From: Pseudoalteromonas sp. A25
GTDB lineage: Bacteria; Pseudomonadota; Gammaproteobacteria; Enterobacterales; Alteromonadaceae
Direction of reading: 5' to 3'
Assembly: GCF_009176705.1 (NCBI RefSeq)
Contig: NZ_AP021846.1
Location: forward strand, 3,778,001 to 3,842,000
DNA length: 64,000 bases
Below the pieces are notes generated by a model, which saw only the letters and a list, made by a program, of their open reading frames with translations, was not told where the DNA came from and did no database searches. This document shows, one piece after another, positions 36,606-49,577 of this stretch. Every line of letters begins with the position of its first letter. Position 1 is the stretch's first letter. Position numbers and translations under genes: made by a program.

Positions 36606-36983
36606 ATGAACTTAAACCAAGTCACTCTTCCCGTTCATAATATGTGCCAGTGCACTCACTTTTATCGTTTACTCGGCTTTTTACAAATCGTCGACACTGA
36701 GCATTATGCACGTTTTGAATGTCCAAATGGCGCCACCTTTTCGTTATCTTTAAGAGAAACTCTGCAGCAACATAATGTGACTATTTATTTTGAGCATGAA
36801 CAACTTGATGAATGGGTAGAACAACTACAGAAAAAGGGTATCACTTTTACCGAACTGCCTCAGGATAAACGTTATTTATGGCGCGAAGCGAAACTGAAAG
36901 ATCCCAGTGGCAACAACATAATACTCTATTGGGCAGGTGAAAATCGTTTAAACCCACCATGGAGAGTTGAGAGGCGCCAGTAA
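36606..36983 (+). CDS. VOC (glyoxalase/bleomycin-resistance fold) family protein
   Basis: This 125-residue cytoplasmic protein of the vicinal oxygen chelate superfamily has one betaalphabetabetabeta pair: VTLPVHNMCQCTHFYRLLGF at the start, and AKLKDPSGNNIILYWAGENR at the end with the usual DP-x-GN motif. Metal ligands are plausible (His near residue 7, Glu and acidic residues later) but not certain. Substrate unknown. It is preceded by AAAAGGA nine bases before the ATG. Confidence 0.87.
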   Translation: MNLNQVTLPVHNMCQCTHFYRLLGFLQIVDTEHYARFECPNGATFSLSLRETLQQHNVTIYFEHEQLDEWVEQLQKKGITFTELPQDKRYLWREAKLKDPSGNNIILYWAGENRLNPPWRVERRQ

Positions 36984-37135
36984 TTTAAGCTTTCAATAGA
37001 AAAAACCGAATACGGCAATCGAGATAAGCCACTGTCAATCCGATAAGTTCATATCTATAGTCTAAAATACAGTCAATGCTTGTAAGTTAACGATGCGAGT
37101 AACGAGCGAGCTAGTCATGTAAAATTTTAGTCTAA

Positions 37136-39358
<2,223 letters not shown>

Positions 39359-39372
39359 ACAGAGTAACCTAA

Positions 39373-39398
39373 AAGAGCACATCACTGGTGCTCTTATT
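39373..39398. terminator. Bidirectional terminator between katG and histidine phosphatase genes
   Basis: The stem AAGAGCAC / GTGCTCTT has a seven-base loop, with a T-rich tail on the plus side and AGG-TTAC on the minus side. It lies between convergent stops 52 bp apart. Confidence 0.75.
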
Positions 39399-39410
39399 TA
39401 AATCGGTGGG

Positions 39411-40058
39411 CTATGCCTTTTGACTCGGTGTTAGCCCCCACTCTACACAACGCCAGTCAGAGACTTTGCCAGTCATATTTTCAAAAATACAAATGCCACC
39501 CGTAGGCACTTTAAGGTTACTAAAGCCAAACTGAGAGTCAATGACATGACTAAATCGCATAATTCCATTGCTGCTGACCATCAAGGTCGTTTTGTCAGCT
39601 TGGTTTGTTAACAGATTTTGAGCAAATGAACGCCACCCCATGCGCAATGCGTCAGGGTTGACTAACCAACCTTCCGGGACCTGAGCATCACGATTCCAGC
39701 GCTCAATTACCTGTTTGCCAAGCGCGATATCACCGCCACCTAAACGCTTCATCACCATCTCTTCGACTTGGTTTTCATCTGGACCATAATCGATTTCGTT
39801 TAAAAACTCATCTAGTTTAATAGCCGTAACATCGAGATTCAGCACCTCACAAATCAGCTGCGCTGTTTGTTGATGGCGCTTTAATGGACCTGCATAGACG
39901 ACATCTGGTGAAAGGTGGTTATCACGCAAATAATGACCTACTGATGTGCTTTTGGTTTGTTCAACTAAATCCAAATCGGTACGCGCCCCCACTCGAGTAG
40001 GCGTATCTGTTGGCAAAAAGGTATTGCCGTGTCTTACTACGATTAATCGGGTTGTCAT
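39411..40058 (-). CDS. Histidine phosphatase family protein with altered active site
   Basis: This 215-residue cytoplasmic protein has the phosphoglycerate-mutase-like fold. The phospho-acceptor motif VVRHGNT (His10) is intact, and arginine YAGPLKRHQQTA (about residues 56-66) fits the family. The second catalytic histidine, usually in a V-x-HG motif near residue 170, is replaced: the sequence reads MVSSNGIMRF, with Asn in the histidine place. Either the enzyme has a modified mechanism or it acts in binding. It follows kdsB by 47 bases on the same strand, so the pair is probably co-transcribed and it may dephosphorylate a sugar intermediate. That role is inferred. Confidence 0.82.
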   Translation of the reverse strand: MTTRLIVVRHGNTFLPTDTPTRVGARTDLDLVEQTKSTSVGHYLRDNHLSPDVVYAGPLKRHQQTAQLICEVLNLDVTAIKLDEFLNEIDYGPDENQVEEMVMKRLGGGDIALGKQVIERWNRDAQVPEGWLVNPDALRMGWRSFAQNLLTNQADKTTLMVSSNGIMRFSHVIDSQFGFSNLKVPTGGICIFENMTGKVSDWRCVEWGLTPSQKA

Positions 40059-40105
40059 TAATATTTATCCAATTTTATTCAAATCTACGCATAATGATCA
40101 CAACA

Positions 40106-40927
40106 TTATCTGGATAGATCATATTCGCCATCTTTGGCAATAATCGCTTGTGCACGCTCAATATCTTCGGGGCTATCTACACCACTCATGCCCGTTCGGC
40201 CTCGATAACTTACAGGCACCATTTTCACAGCCATCGCATTTTCTAAAAAGCGCATTTGCTCAAGCCCTTCACACGCTTCATAGGTGCTTTCTGGTAACGC
40301 TAAATAGGCTTCTAATGCCTTCGTCGTATACCCGTATAAACCGATATGACGCTTAACTGGAGACAACTCTGTGGAGTCACGCATATCTTGTTCTTTTCGT
40401 ATCGCTGGAATAATATTTTTACTGAACGTTAAGGCCAATTGCGCTTTGTTAACTTGTACAGTTGTACCGCTAAATGGGGTGATCTTTTTTACTTCTCTAA
40501 GTTTATCCAATTCTTGCCATGTTAAATCCACATACGGGGTAAAGACTTCTCCCACTTCACTGGTGCGCCAAGACTCTATCAAAGCACTAATAAACCACGG
40601 CGGACAAAGCGGGTTATCACCTTGTAAGTTAACGATAAAGTCAGGTTTTTCTGGCACCTTTTGCAGCACATCATAGCAACGCTCAGTACCACTGCTACAT
40701 TGCGGCGAAGTCATGATACAAGGCACTTGATGTTGCTGACACAATTGCTCAATTCGCACATCATCCGTCGCTACCACATAGTCACATTGCGCTAAATTCT
40801 GGCAAACGTAGCGTGCTATATCTGCAACGCGTAGCAGCATTTCTCTACCGGCTATTTTTATTAAAGGTTTACCCGGCAACCTAGTGCTGCCAAATCTTGC
40901 AGGGATCACGACCAACGTCTTATGCAT
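40106..40927 (-). CDS. kdsB: CMP-Kdo synthetase-like cytidylyltransferase (KdsB)
   Basis: This 273-residue cytoplasmic enzyme activates 3-deoxy-manno-octulosonate, or an 8-amino analogue, with CTP for lipopolysaccharide or capsule synthesis. The nucleotide-binding motif PARFGSTRLPGKPL is at residues 8-21; further motifs are YVVATDD, CIMTSPQCSSGTER, IVNLQGDNPL and TGMSGVDSPEDIE. The ATG at 40927 follows AAGGACT; the frame from 40966 adds 13 unusual residues. It stands with a histidine phosphatase gene rather than with lpxK or kdsC, so it may be a pathway-specific second copy. Some Alteromonadales make 8-amino-Kdo, so the exact sugar is open. Confidence 0.9.
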   Translation of the reverse strand: MHKTLVVIPARFGSTRLPGKPLIKIAGREMLLRVADIARYVCQNLAQCDYVVATDDVRIEQLCQQHQVPCIMTSPQCSSGTERCYDVLQKVPEKPDFIVNLQGDNPLCPPWFISALIESWRTSEVGEVFTPYVDLTWQELDKLREVKKITPFSGTTVQVNKAQLALTFSKNIIPAIRKEQDMRDSTELSPVKRHIGLYGYTTKALEAYLALPESTYEACEGLEQMRFLENAMAVKMVPVSYRGRTGMSGVDSPEDIERAQAIIAKDGEYDLSR

Positions 40928-41039
40928 TGAGAAGTCCTTAGAAGTTTTTATAAGCGGCTTTATCACTTTCGATAGCCTAAATTACTGCACATTATAGAAC
41001 GTCTATCACTTTACTTTAAGGGCCAGTCTTACATTAAAG

Positions 41040-44000
41040 TTACTCATCAATGTTATGATCGACCCGCCATTGCGTTAGCAGTAACTGCAACACGGCATGT
41101 GCACTCTCAAAGTCATATTCATCCAGGCACTTTACCAACGCTAGCAACTGAGATTGGTAATGAGCCTGCGGCAACACACTCATTAGTTCATCAACGACAT
41201 CCGCAGCCCCCGTATCGCTGTCAGTCAACATGCTGTTCAGCAACGAAAATTTCTCCTGGATACTCTGCGTATCTTGTTGCACATCAACTCTACTTGAGTC
41301 TGTGGTGATGTTAGAGCCAGATTTTACCTTACTCAGCGCGCGCTTAATATGATGCATTAAATGCGGCAAACATTCGTTGATCGCTTGCAGATACAAATAT
41401 AGATCGCGACTATTCTCAAGGCATGCTTGCTCTAATTGAGATGCGGCTTTTTGCAACTCATTCGCGCCAATATTACCCGCTAACGCTTTAAGTGTATGAG
41501 CCCAATGGAAAGTTTGATCTTTGTCTTGCTCAGCAGTTGTCAGTAAATTAGCCAACTGATCTATAAACACAGCTTCTTTATCAACAAAGCGCCTCAAAAG
41601 TTGTATATACAACTCTATATCCCCATCGGCAACTTGCAAACCTGCTATGGCATCTAGACCATTGATATGATTAAATTCTTTAATTTCCTTGTCATCAATA
41701 TGCGTTATTGCAAGCTCAAGAATTGGCTGCTCAGGTGCCACCCAGCGTACTATTGTCGTTATCATGTCGCCGATATTGATTGGTTTAAAAATAATATCGT
41801 TCATCCCACACGTTTTTACTGCATGCTGATTATCTTTGGTCACACTGGCCGTCATGGCGATGATGGGCAAATTTATAAAATTCGGCTGGGCCCGGATTAA
41901 CCGAGTTGTCTCATAGCCATCCATTAAGGGCATTTGGCAATCCATCAATACACCATCAAATGCCTGCTCTTGCAACCAATCCAAGGCTTGTTGACCATTA
42001 CTCGCCACTTCAACATGCGCACCATGCTTAGCCAACAGAGCTACAGCAAGCTCTTGATTTAATTCATTATCCTCAACCAGAAGTAGGCTTTTATTCAGCA
42101 GTGGCTGAGCACTTTCGTGTTTAACAAACGCATTGCTATCGGTATCATTGTTTATTCCGATAAGCACCGCAAGTTCGTGGTAAAGAACGCTTGGAAAAAT
42201 AGGCTTAGTCAGCAATCTCACACGGCTGTGCTGTGCTGCGATGTACTGCAAGTGGTCAGTATCAAAGTCAGCCATTAAAACAACATACCCCTGTGGATTA
42301 CTAAGTTTAAACTTTGCTATGAGTGATAGCGCTCGTTCAACATATTGATCGATAAACAACACATTCGCCTGCATTAACTGCGGCTCAATTTGGGCCAGTT
42401 GCGTGCTACTAAAACTTTGTACTTGCAAATTAGCATGTTCTAAATAACGGGATAGCGCTCGGCTTGTATATTGGTCATCATCTACTAACAAGGCATTGCT
42501 TATCGCCAACTTTGGCGGAGCAATTAATTGCCCTGATCGACTTTGTAGTGTTATTGCAAAAGAAAATGTACTACCAATCTCAGGTGTACTCTGACATTCG
42601 ATCCGTCCACCCATTAGTGCGACAAGCTTCTGACTAATCGCTAGTCCAAGACCAGTTCCACCAAACTTACGGGTAATGGAAGCATCGGCTTGGCTGAATG
42701 ACTCAAACAACTTATGCTGCTGCGCTTGTGTCATGCCGATACCAGTGTCAATTACAGCGATAGCTATCGTCACCTGCTCAGCCGATTGCTGATCCAAAGT
42801 GACATTAAAGGTAACTTGCCCACCTGACTCGGTAAATTTGATGGCATTACTACCCAAGTTTAACAAAACCTGACTAATTCTTAGTGGATCCCCATACAGC
42901 TGCTCGGGGATTTGCGGGTCTAGCGACACGCTCATTTTCAACCCCTTCTCCTGTGCCTTAACACTCAATACATCAACACAATTTGATAGCACTTCTTCCA
43001 GTGCAAACGGCACGGCTTCAATATCAAGTTTGCCTGCTTCAATTTTTGAAAAGTCTAATATATCGTTAATGATCCCCAACAACGATTCTGCACTACGGTG
43101 GATTTTTTCTAAGTAATTTCGCTGTTTTCGATTAAGCTCTGTGTCTAAAACCAAATAACTCATGCCAATAATTGCATTCATAGGCGTGCGAATTTCATGA
43201 GACATATTAGATAAGAAATCAGACTTCGCTTGTGTTGCACTCTCAGCCGTTTCTTTGGCCTGTTTTAACGCGGCTTCTAATGTTTTGGCATCGGTGATGT
43301 CCATATTGATACCAAATATACTTCGTTTTTGCGTACGGTTTTCTTGGTGAAAGCTGCGACCTATACTAAGTACCCATTTCCACTTATCATCCGCGGTGCG
43401 CATCCTAAACTCGCAGCGAAACATCGATGACTGTTTTTTAAAATATGCAAACAGTGTATTTTGTACATGATCAAAGTCATCGGGGTGAACAAGTGCTCGC
43501 CAACGAGCAATACTTTTACCATGCTTTTGCTCTAACTCATGAGAAAGGTAACCAAGCATGGTTGACCATACGCTATTCGTTAGCAAGATATCTTTAAAGC
43601 TATCCCACTCCCAAGCCCCCATATTCGCACCATGCATCGCCAACTCCATACGTTGCTCCGCTTCCTTAAGCTCACCGTAAGATAAAGAATTGGCTAATGC
43701 CACCGCCAAATGATTGCCAACAACGCGTAGAATACTTAACTGGGAGTCGCTAAATGCCCCGCCTCTACTTGATTGTATTGAGAACACACCCAACACTTTA
43801 CCATCTACAATCAAAGGCATACAAAACACTGATTGCGTGCGCTCTCCATTGAGACTGTCTGATGGCAGCAAATCATATGCTTGCCAAGCCTCATTGCTAT
43901 CAAGTGACAATTCTGCGCCATGTTTCATGCAAACACTCTCTGCGATTGCTGTTTGACTTATATTTACCTCAAGTAACGACACTCGGTTACGATCTTTTTC

Positions 44001-46628
44001 TGCATAAATGAACTCTATTATTTGCTCGCTGTGCTGGTAAAGCCCTACAGCAAACAGCTCAAAGTCAAGGGTATTGCTCAGATGCTCATTGATTGTATGA
44101 CAAATTTTGCTCATATCATGACTTGCAGCAGCATCTTTACCCACCTCTGCGAGCACGATAATATCTTGAGTTCGCTGAGCGATTTTTTGTTCCAACTTTG
44201 CCCCAGCAATACTTAGGCGCTTGAAACGCCAGAAAATAATACTCGCAAGTATCATTATAAAAAGTACAGGGGCAGATATTTGAAACCAACGAGTTTGATA
44301 CCATGCCGGCGCGCGCACTACTTTTATCGAAATACCTTGCTTGTTCCATACACCATGATTGTTGCTGCCCTGTACTCGCAGCTCATATTCACCAGGCGGC
44401 AAATCTCGATAACTCACTTCATGACTAGCGGTAATGTCAGTCCACCCTGCTTGATAACCCACCAGCCAAGTTCGGTAACGATTATCTTCAGTGGCTTGAT
44501 AGTCGAGCGCCGAAAAATAAACGGTTAAAATATGGCTGTCTGGGGCAAGGGTAATACGTTCACCCAAATCAGCGATATCGCGCCCATCCACATTTGCTTG
44601 AGTAAAGACGAGCTTTGGTACGGTGCGATTTACACTCACCTCACCGGGCAAAAAGCGGGTGATGCCATCAATGCTGCCAAACATAATTTGATCATCAAAT
44701 TGTACTTGAGCCCCCACCAAAAAATGATTACTTGCTAAACCATCATGTGTGGTAAAGCGATGAAAGACATTCGTTTTTGTATCAAGCTTGTATATACCAC
44801 TTGATGTCGCCAACCATAAAAAACCGTTTTTATCTGCAATAATGGATTTAACAGCAAAAGAAGAGTCAAACCCTGTGTTATTAACACGCTGGAAATTACG
44901 ACTTGCCATATCATAGCTCGTCAACCCACTATTAGTTGCAAACCATATTTTACCATTGAGTTCAATGGCTTGATTAACATAGTTATTACTTAAACTTGCG
45001 CTATCTCTTTGCGAAATAAATTGCACCAAGTTTCGTCCGTCTGATTCAACTCGAAAGACACCTTCTCCATCAGTTCCCGCCCAAACCCGTTGCTCGCTAT
45101 CGACGAATAAGAAGTTTGCGTCAACATGGGGAAATAAAAACTGATATTGATCAGTGCCTAAACGCCACTTGCTCACTGAATTTTGACCGGTTGGGATCAC
45201 CCAAGCCCAGCCGTTATGGTCGAACACAATATCTTCGATCGAATGGCGTTTATCATCAAGCCAAGGCAATGGCATCAAATGTAATTTTTTACTCAGTTCA
45301 TCAACACGATAAAGACCAAAGTTTGTTGCCACGAACAATTGACCGGCTTGATCACGCGCCAGTTTATGAATGCGCAACCGATAATCATCTGTTAACCGAG
45401 AACGCTCTGTAAAAGGTGTAAAGTGCTGCTTCGCATCAAAATGTACAAGGCCTCGCCCTGTGCCTAGCCACACCCCTCCCTGGCGAGCCTCAATCATACT
45501 GAATACTTGACGAAACAACCCAGCAAGTATGTATTCTTGTAAAAAATCTTGATGAGATATAAATGTGGGTGGTTGAGGGTAAATTTTCACAACTCCAGAA
45601 TAACGCGTCGCCGCCCAAAAGAGTCCCGTTTCATCGACCAAAACTTGCCTAACATCGCGACTGGGCAGCAGTGCCAACTGCGGCATATTCGCCGTGTTTA
45701 TAAACTGGCGCTGCGCGATAGAAAACCGATATATGCCAGCAAACGTCGACAATATAATGTCACCGTTATGATGCAGCATACCCGATACGCTAGGTAATTT
45801 TTCATTTGGTAAATCATAAACTTGATATCGACCCGTTGCTGGGTAAAACGCACCAAAGCTGCGCCGCGTCGCGAGCCACATTTGCCCGTTGCTATCAAAT
45901 GATACGTACCTAATTTCTTGATGGTCTAACTCACTGGAGTGCATATCAAAGCTGCTGATCTGAGCGGATCGCCGGTCTAGCTTTTGCAGACCATGTGAGG
46001 TGCCGTACCAAATTGCGCCTTGGGCATCTTCACTGATACTCCAGACTCGGTTTTTGCTCTGAAAATGCGGGTCACTGACATCATGAATAAAACGCTTAAA
46101 ACTCAGCTCACCTCTTTGTAGTTGATTTAGCCCACCTCCGTTTGTACCCACCCATAAAGTACCATCTCGACTTTCAAACAACGTTTGAATTTTATCAGAT
46201 CCCAACGACGTCTCTTCTGTACTATCGTGCTTGAGGTGCAAAAATGATTGAGAAGCAGTAAGTAGATTCAGCCCACCTCCCCATGTGCCGACCCAGAGTT
46301 TACCCTTACTATCAAATAAGATACTCGATACGCTGTTCGCTGATAATGAATCAGGCCTGCTAATGTCGTTTTTGTAGGTAATAAATTGATATCCATCATA
46401 ACGTATAATGCCGTCTGCGCTTGCAAACCACATAAAGCCTTTTGAGTCTTTGGCTAACGCATAAATTTGTGGATTTAAAAGACCATTATTGGCAGAAACA
46501 TACTCTACTTTCAGTGACGGATGTACTGTTTTTGCCCAAGTGTTGTTTTGCAAAACAACAATAAGTGTCAGAGCCAATAAAGTACTAAAGACTAACGATT
46601 GTTTCACATACAACTCCGCTGAAAGCAC
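41040..46628 (-). CDS. Giant propeller-type hybrid histidine kinase with phosphorelay domains
   Basis: This 1862-residue one-protein phosphorelay has an N-terminal export/anchor segment (about 12-32). About 40-730 hold two-component-regulator propeller repeats (many VWAGT/LWVGT-type units), followed by a Y_Y_Y domain (about 735-805) in the periplasm and a membrane helix (about 815-835). In the cytoplasm come a GAF-type domain (about 845-985), a PAS domain (about 1000-1115), HisKA with His1144 ([13 protein letters not shown]), and HATPase (N-box [10 protein letters not shown]-boxes DTGIGM and GTGLGLA). A receiver follows (about 1400-1515), then a second receiver with Asp1563 ([13 protein letters not shown]), and an HPt domain with His1711 (HTLKALAGN). 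The end product would be phosphate on an HPt, ready for a separate regulator. The divergent double-receiver protein at 46780 is a candidate partner. Propeller kinases of this type are often linked to glycan sensing. Confidence 0.92.
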   Translation of the reverse strand: MLSAELYVKQSLVFSTLLALTLIVVLQNNTWAKTVHPSLKVEYVSANNGLLNPQIYALAKDSKGFMWFASADGIIRYDGYQFITYKNDISRPDSLSANSVSSILFDSKGKLWVGTWGGGLNLLTASQSFLHLKHDSTEETSLGSDKIQTLFESRDGTLWVGTNGGGLNQLQRGELSFKRFIHDVSDPHFQSKNRVWSISEDAQGAIWYGTSHGLQKLDRRSAQISSFDMHSSELDHQEIRYVSFDSNGQMWLATRRSFGAFYPATGRYQVYDLPNEKLPSVSGMLHHNGDIILSTFAGIYRFSIAQRQFINTANMPQLALLPSRDVRQVLVDETGLFWAATRYSGVVKIYPQPPTFISHQDFLQEYILAGLFRQVFSMIEARQGGVWLGTGRGLVHFDAKQHFTPFTERSRLTDDYRLRIHKLARDQAGQLFVATNFGLYRVDELSKKLHLMPLPWLDDKRHSIEDIVFDHNGWAWVIPTGQNSVSKWRLGTDQYQFLFPHVDANFLFVDSEQRVWAGTDGEGVFRVESDGRNLVQFISQRDSASLSNNYVNQAIELNGKIWFATNSGLTSYDMASRNFQRVNNTGFDSSFAVKSIIADKNGFLWLATSSGIYKLDTKTNVFHRFTTHDGLASNHFLVGAQVQFDDQIMFGSIDGITRFLPGEVSVNRTVPKLVFTQANVDGRDIADLGERITLAPDSHILTVYFSALDYQATEDNRYRTWLVGYQAGWTDITASHEVSYRDLPPGEYELRVQGSNNHGVWNKQGISIKVVRAPAWYQTRWFQISAPVLFIMILASIIFWRFKRLSIAGAKLEQKIAQRTQDIIVLAEVGKDAAASHDMSKICHTINEHLSNTLDFELFAVGLYQHSEQIIEFIYAEKDRNRVSLLEVNISQTAIAESVCMKHGAELSLDSNEAWQAYDLLPSDSLNGERTQSVFCMPLIVDGKVLGVFSIQSSRGGAFSDSQLSILRVVGNHLAVALANSLSYGELKEAEQRMELAMHGANMGAWEWDSFKDILLTNSVWSTMLGYLSHELEQKHGKSIARWRALVHPDDFDHVQNTLFAYFKKQSSMFRCEFRMRTADDKWKWVLSIGRSFHQENRTQKRSIFGINMDITDAKTLEAALKQAKETAESATQAKSDFLSNMSHEIRTPMNAIIGMSYLVLDTELNRKQRNYLEKIHRSAESLLGIINDILDFSKIEAGKLDIEAVPFALEEVLSNCVDVLSVKAQEKGLKMSVSLDPQIPEQLYGDPLRISQVLLNLGSNAIKFTESGGQVTFNVTLDQQSAEQVTIAIAVIDTGIGMTQAQQHKLFESFSQADASITRKFGGTGLGLAISQKLVALMGGRIECQSTPEIGSTFSFAITLQSRSGQLIAPPKLAISNALLVDDDQYTSRALSRYLEHANLQVQSFSSTQLAQIEPQLMQANVLFIDQYVERALSLIAKFKLSNPQGYVVLMADFDTDHLQYIAAQHSRVRLLTKPIFPSVLYHELAVLIGINNDTDSNAFVKHESAQPLLNKSLLLVEDNELNQELAVALLAKHGAHVEVASNGQQALDWLQEQAFDGVLMDCQMPLMDGYETTRLIRAQPNFINLPIIAMTASVTKDNQHAVKTCGMNDIIFKPINIGDMITTIVRWVAPEQPILELAITHIDDKEIKEFNHINGLDAIAGLQVADGDIELYIQLLRRFVDKEAVFIDQLANLLTTAEQDKDQTFHWAHTLKALAGNIGANELQKAASQLEQACLENSRDLYLYLQAINECLPHLMHHIKRALSKVKSGSNITTDSSRVDVQQDTQSIQEKFSLLNSMLTDSDTGAADVVDELMSVLPQAHYQSQLLALVKCLDEYDFESAHAVLQLLLTQWRVDHNIDE

Positions 46629-46779
46629 AGCCAGTACAATGACACACCATCAATGCCAGCCAATATAAAGCTTAAATTATAACAGTTATCTCGTTTAATT
46701 AAGGATATTTAACCTTCATGATGCATCTTCTTGCCCTTATGCTATTACTATACAGTTAGCTCGCAAACAAGGTATGTTC

Positions 46780-48297
46780 ATGAATTCTCTTACCAATAAA
46801 ATGACAGTGCTGATCGTTGACCCATTCGAAGCATTTCGTGCCATGATCAGTAAAGTGCTTAACGAAATGGAAGAGATCACAGTAATACAAAGCTCTCATG
46901 GAAACGATGCCCTAGAAAAGCTAGCTTACAATGATGTGGATCTGATTATTGCTGAGTGGCAGTTATCAGGCCTATCTGGAATAGAGTTTTTAACCCAAGT
47001 TCGCACAAACCAACGCACTAAGCACATTCCATTTTTAATGACCTCCTCTACTATAGAGCAATCCCATGTAGTGAGAGCTATACAATGTGGTGTATCTGAG
47101 TTTGTGGTCAAACCCTTTTCAAGCAAACAGCTTAAATCAAGGATTGAGCGTGCGCTTTGCCGACCTGTTCGAGAATATCAAGGAGAGGTTAACCAAGAGG
47201 AAGAGAAAGCTTTAGATCAAAAAATTCAATTACTTATCGTTGATGATGTTGCAGATAATATCAAAGTGATCAGTGATATTTTACGTAAAGATTATAAAGT
47301 GCGCGCTGCGTTAAATGGTAAAAAAGCACTGCAAATTTGCCGTGCTGAGCCCCAACCCGATATTGTCTTATTAGATATCATGATGCCCGAAGTAGATGGC
47401 TTGCAAGTGTGCCAACAACTAAAGTCAGACCCCAATACACAGCATATCACCATCATTTTCTTAAGTGCACTAGAGCAGACGGAGCATGTAGTTAAAGGTC
47501 TATCTCTTGGAGCCGTTGATTATATCACCAAGCCTGCCAACCCAGCTATTGTAAAATCAAGGGTACAGGCGCATTGTCGGGGTATTCAATCAAATAGACT
47601 AATGCGTGACCAGATAGATACCATGCTTGAAAATGCACGACTCAGAGATGAGTTTGACAACCTCAATCAAAATGAAATATCAAAGCCTATCAAGCACATT
47701 AAAAGCGCCTGTGGTCTTTTGGCAAACCACTTAAACCATCCGCAAAGAGCCATGCCCTACCTCAGTGAAATTCAATTAAATTGCAACCAATTACAGCTGC
47801 ATTTAGATAGTATTTCGGCCCTCAGCGCAATCGAAAAGGGCGATTACGAGCTGACCTCAAAATCCCACAACCTTGCGCCCATCATTGACAATGTACTTGA
47901 AAACCTGGCGGGTATGCTAAAACATTATAAAATCAGTGCGCATACCTCAGTGGATAAAACCTTTACCTTTTATGGTGATGCTGATCTCACATTTGCCTTA
48001 TTAATGCATTTAACAAAAAATGCCATCGAAGCATCGAGTAAACGGCCCAGTATCAATATTAATAGCAGTGAAAGTGAAGACTTCATCGTTATTACGATTC
48101 ATAACTCAGACACGGTACCACACCAAGTACGAACCCAGTTTTTTGAAAAGTTTGTTAGCTATGGGAAACCTGATCACTTAGGGATGGGTACCTATGCAGC
48201 AAGACGGCTTTGTGAAGCACAAGGGGGAACTGTCGCATTTAGAACAGATGAGGGCTTAGGCACCGAGGTTTTTGTTCACCTACCTATAAAAAAATAA
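46780..48297 (+). CDS. Double-receiver protein with degenerate histidine-kinase module
   Basis: This 505-residue cytoplasmic protein has a first receiver (about 1-120) in which the phospho-acceptor is Glu (LIIAEWQLSG) instead of Asp. This is a pseudo-receiver or a permanent mimic of phosphorylation. The second receiver (about 145-265) keeps Asp (IVLLDIMMPEVDG) and Lys (YITKPANP). The C-terminal part resembles a kinase, with an ATPase-like fold (HLTKNAIEASSK N-box, HLGMGTYAARRLCEAQGG G-box). The usual H-box histidine is replaced: QNEISKPIKHI has Asn where SHELRTP has His. The start at 46780 is preferred because AAGG lies seven bases before it. It diverges from the giant hybrid kinase gene by 151 bp and may receive phosphate from it. 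Confidence 0.85.
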   Translation: MNSLTNKMTVLIVDPFEAFRAMISKVLNEMEEITVIQSSHGNDALEKLAYNDVDLIIAEWQLSGLSGIEFLTQVRTNQRTKHIPFLMTSSTIEQSHVVRAIQCGVSEFVVKPFSSKQLKSRIERALCRPVREYQGEVNQEEEKALDQKIQLLIVDDVADNIKVISDILRKDYKVRAALNGKKALQICRAEPQPDIVLLDIMMPEVDGLQVCQQLKSDPNTQHITIIFLSALEQTEHVVKGLSLGAVDYITKPANPAIVKSRVQAHCRGIQSNRLMRDQIDTMLENARLRDEFDNLNQNEISKPIKHIKSACGLLANHLNHPQRAMPYLSEIQLNCNQLQLHLDSISALSAIEKGDYELTSKSHNLAPIIDNVLENLAGMLKHYKISAHTSVDKTFTFYGDADLTFALLMHLTKNAIEASSKRPSININSSESEDFIVITIHNSDTVPHQVRTQFFEKFVSYGKPDHLGMGTYAARRLCEAQGGTVAFRTDEGLGTEVFVHLPIKK

Positions 48298-48313
48298 GCC
48301 AGCAATGCCAGCT

Positions 48314-48667
48314 TTATTTTACTACTTTTAGAAAAGATGCCTGAGCTTCAGGTCGCATAGGAATGGTCGTTTGATCACTACACCCTAGCGTTTGCGCGCG
48401 TAAAGCACTCACATGGTTAAACACCGTCTTTACACCATAATACTGTTCGATATCTTTATCACTCTCTAACAAATCACCTAACTCGAGCATTAAGTAATAA
48501 GCAGTGTGTTGGATTTGTTCTGGCACCTGCTCTTCAACCTCACCTTTTACAAACCAACGACGGATCCAAAACTCTAGGCGATTGCATCCATGCCCTTGTA
48601 CAATCATGCCAACAGCTAATGCGATCGCAACAACCATCAAAACTGTAAAAATTATAACCGGTTGCAT
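48314..48667 (-). CDS. Small single-helix membrane protein, paralogue A
   Basis: This 117-residue protein has one N-terminal membrane helix (MQPVIIFTVLMVVAIALAVGMIVQ) and a soluble, partly helical tail. It is a paralogue of the protein at 49578-49940. They share the MQP-II start, a basic LxF stretch after the helix, a P-x-Q-x-Q-x-x-AY-x-x-MxELG-like core (here YYLMLELGDLLES), a GV motif, and the terminal LKVVK. No family is recognised. It converges on the double-receiver gene with 16 bp between stops. Confidence 0.7.
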   Translation of the reverse strand: MQPVIIFTVLMVVAIALAVGMIVQGHGCNRLEFWIRRWFVKGEVEEQVPEQIQHTAYYLMLELGDLLESDKDIEQYYGVKTVFNHVSALRAQTLGCSDQTTIPMRPEAQASFLKVVK

Positions 48668-48936
48668 CGTCTATACTTCCTCCAATTACTGACCTATAAA
48701 TGTGATTCGTCGTCTATTTCGAGCAATATAATATTTGATTTACCAAATATTAACTTCCGCATTAAAGCGTGTCAATTTTAACTCAGCTAACCTAATGCTC
48801 TTGATCAACAAAAGACTGAAATAACATACAAAAACCATGTACAGTATATAAATATATTTATACAAAACCAATAGATAAAGTTAATATTTGTTAACAAACT
48901 TAAATAACTCTGAGCCAAAGCTCATATAAAGTCAGT

Positions 48937-49497
48937 TCATACTTTTTTTTGTGCCGCAAAAACATGAACGAGATATTTAATTGGCACGCACAGCAGAATA
49001 AATGCTGTCAAAATATTAATCGATATAACCCCAAGACTGTATATATGATAGTCATACAGCACGTTAATATCTAAATAGCCTCGCAGAACCAACTGCACAT
49101 AATTTAGAACAACCACCACCGAGGCGCCATACATGTATATTCTCGCATACAATGAAAAATGACAGCCTCTCACTCGATGTACAATATACAAAGTAAGCAT
49201 GAATAAAAATCCAGAGCACATCAAAGACGTATAAAAAATTTGTCTTCGATCAATCACATCCATTGATAAAGCCACTAACTCATAAGCTAGGGGAGTTGCA
49301 TATAGTGAATTTGCCGCGACCATAAATGTAGTTACTAAACATGAATACAACTGATGGTCTTGTGCTGTTTTCAAACTCGATTTGTCGACTAAGGAAAAGC
49401 GAATTCCATGGTATTTATAAACAATTAAGGTGATTAAAAAGGCGCAACTTTCTATAGCTAAAGTAATCGCATCAGTGACGACTAAATAGCTTTTCAT
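48937..49497 (-). CDS. Multi-pass membrane protein, unknown
   Basis: This 186-residue protein has about five hydrophobic segments and short loops. The ATG at 49497 follows GGGAAG at good spacing; the frame from 49515 lacks such a site. It sits between the two paralogous small membrane proteins and is encoded on the same strand, although gaps of 269 and 80 bp argue against a tight operon. No motif is recognised; the overall look recalls small integral sensory or scaffold proteins. Confidence 0.65.
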   Translation of the reverse strand: MKSYLVVTDAITLAIESCAFLITLIVYKYHGIRFSLVDKSSLKTAQDHQLYSCLVTTFMVAANSLYATPLAYELVALSMDVIDRRQIFYTSLMCSGFLFMLTLYIVHRVRGCHFSLYARIYMYGASVVVVLNYVQLVLRGYLDINVLYDYHIYSLGVISINILTAFILLCVPIKYLVHVFAAQKKV

Positions 49498-49577
49498 AAA
49501 GCTTCCCTGCGACAATTTACTCTGTATTCAAATTCATATACCAACTTTTACAGCCTTTTACCTAGCGTTTTTGTTGT

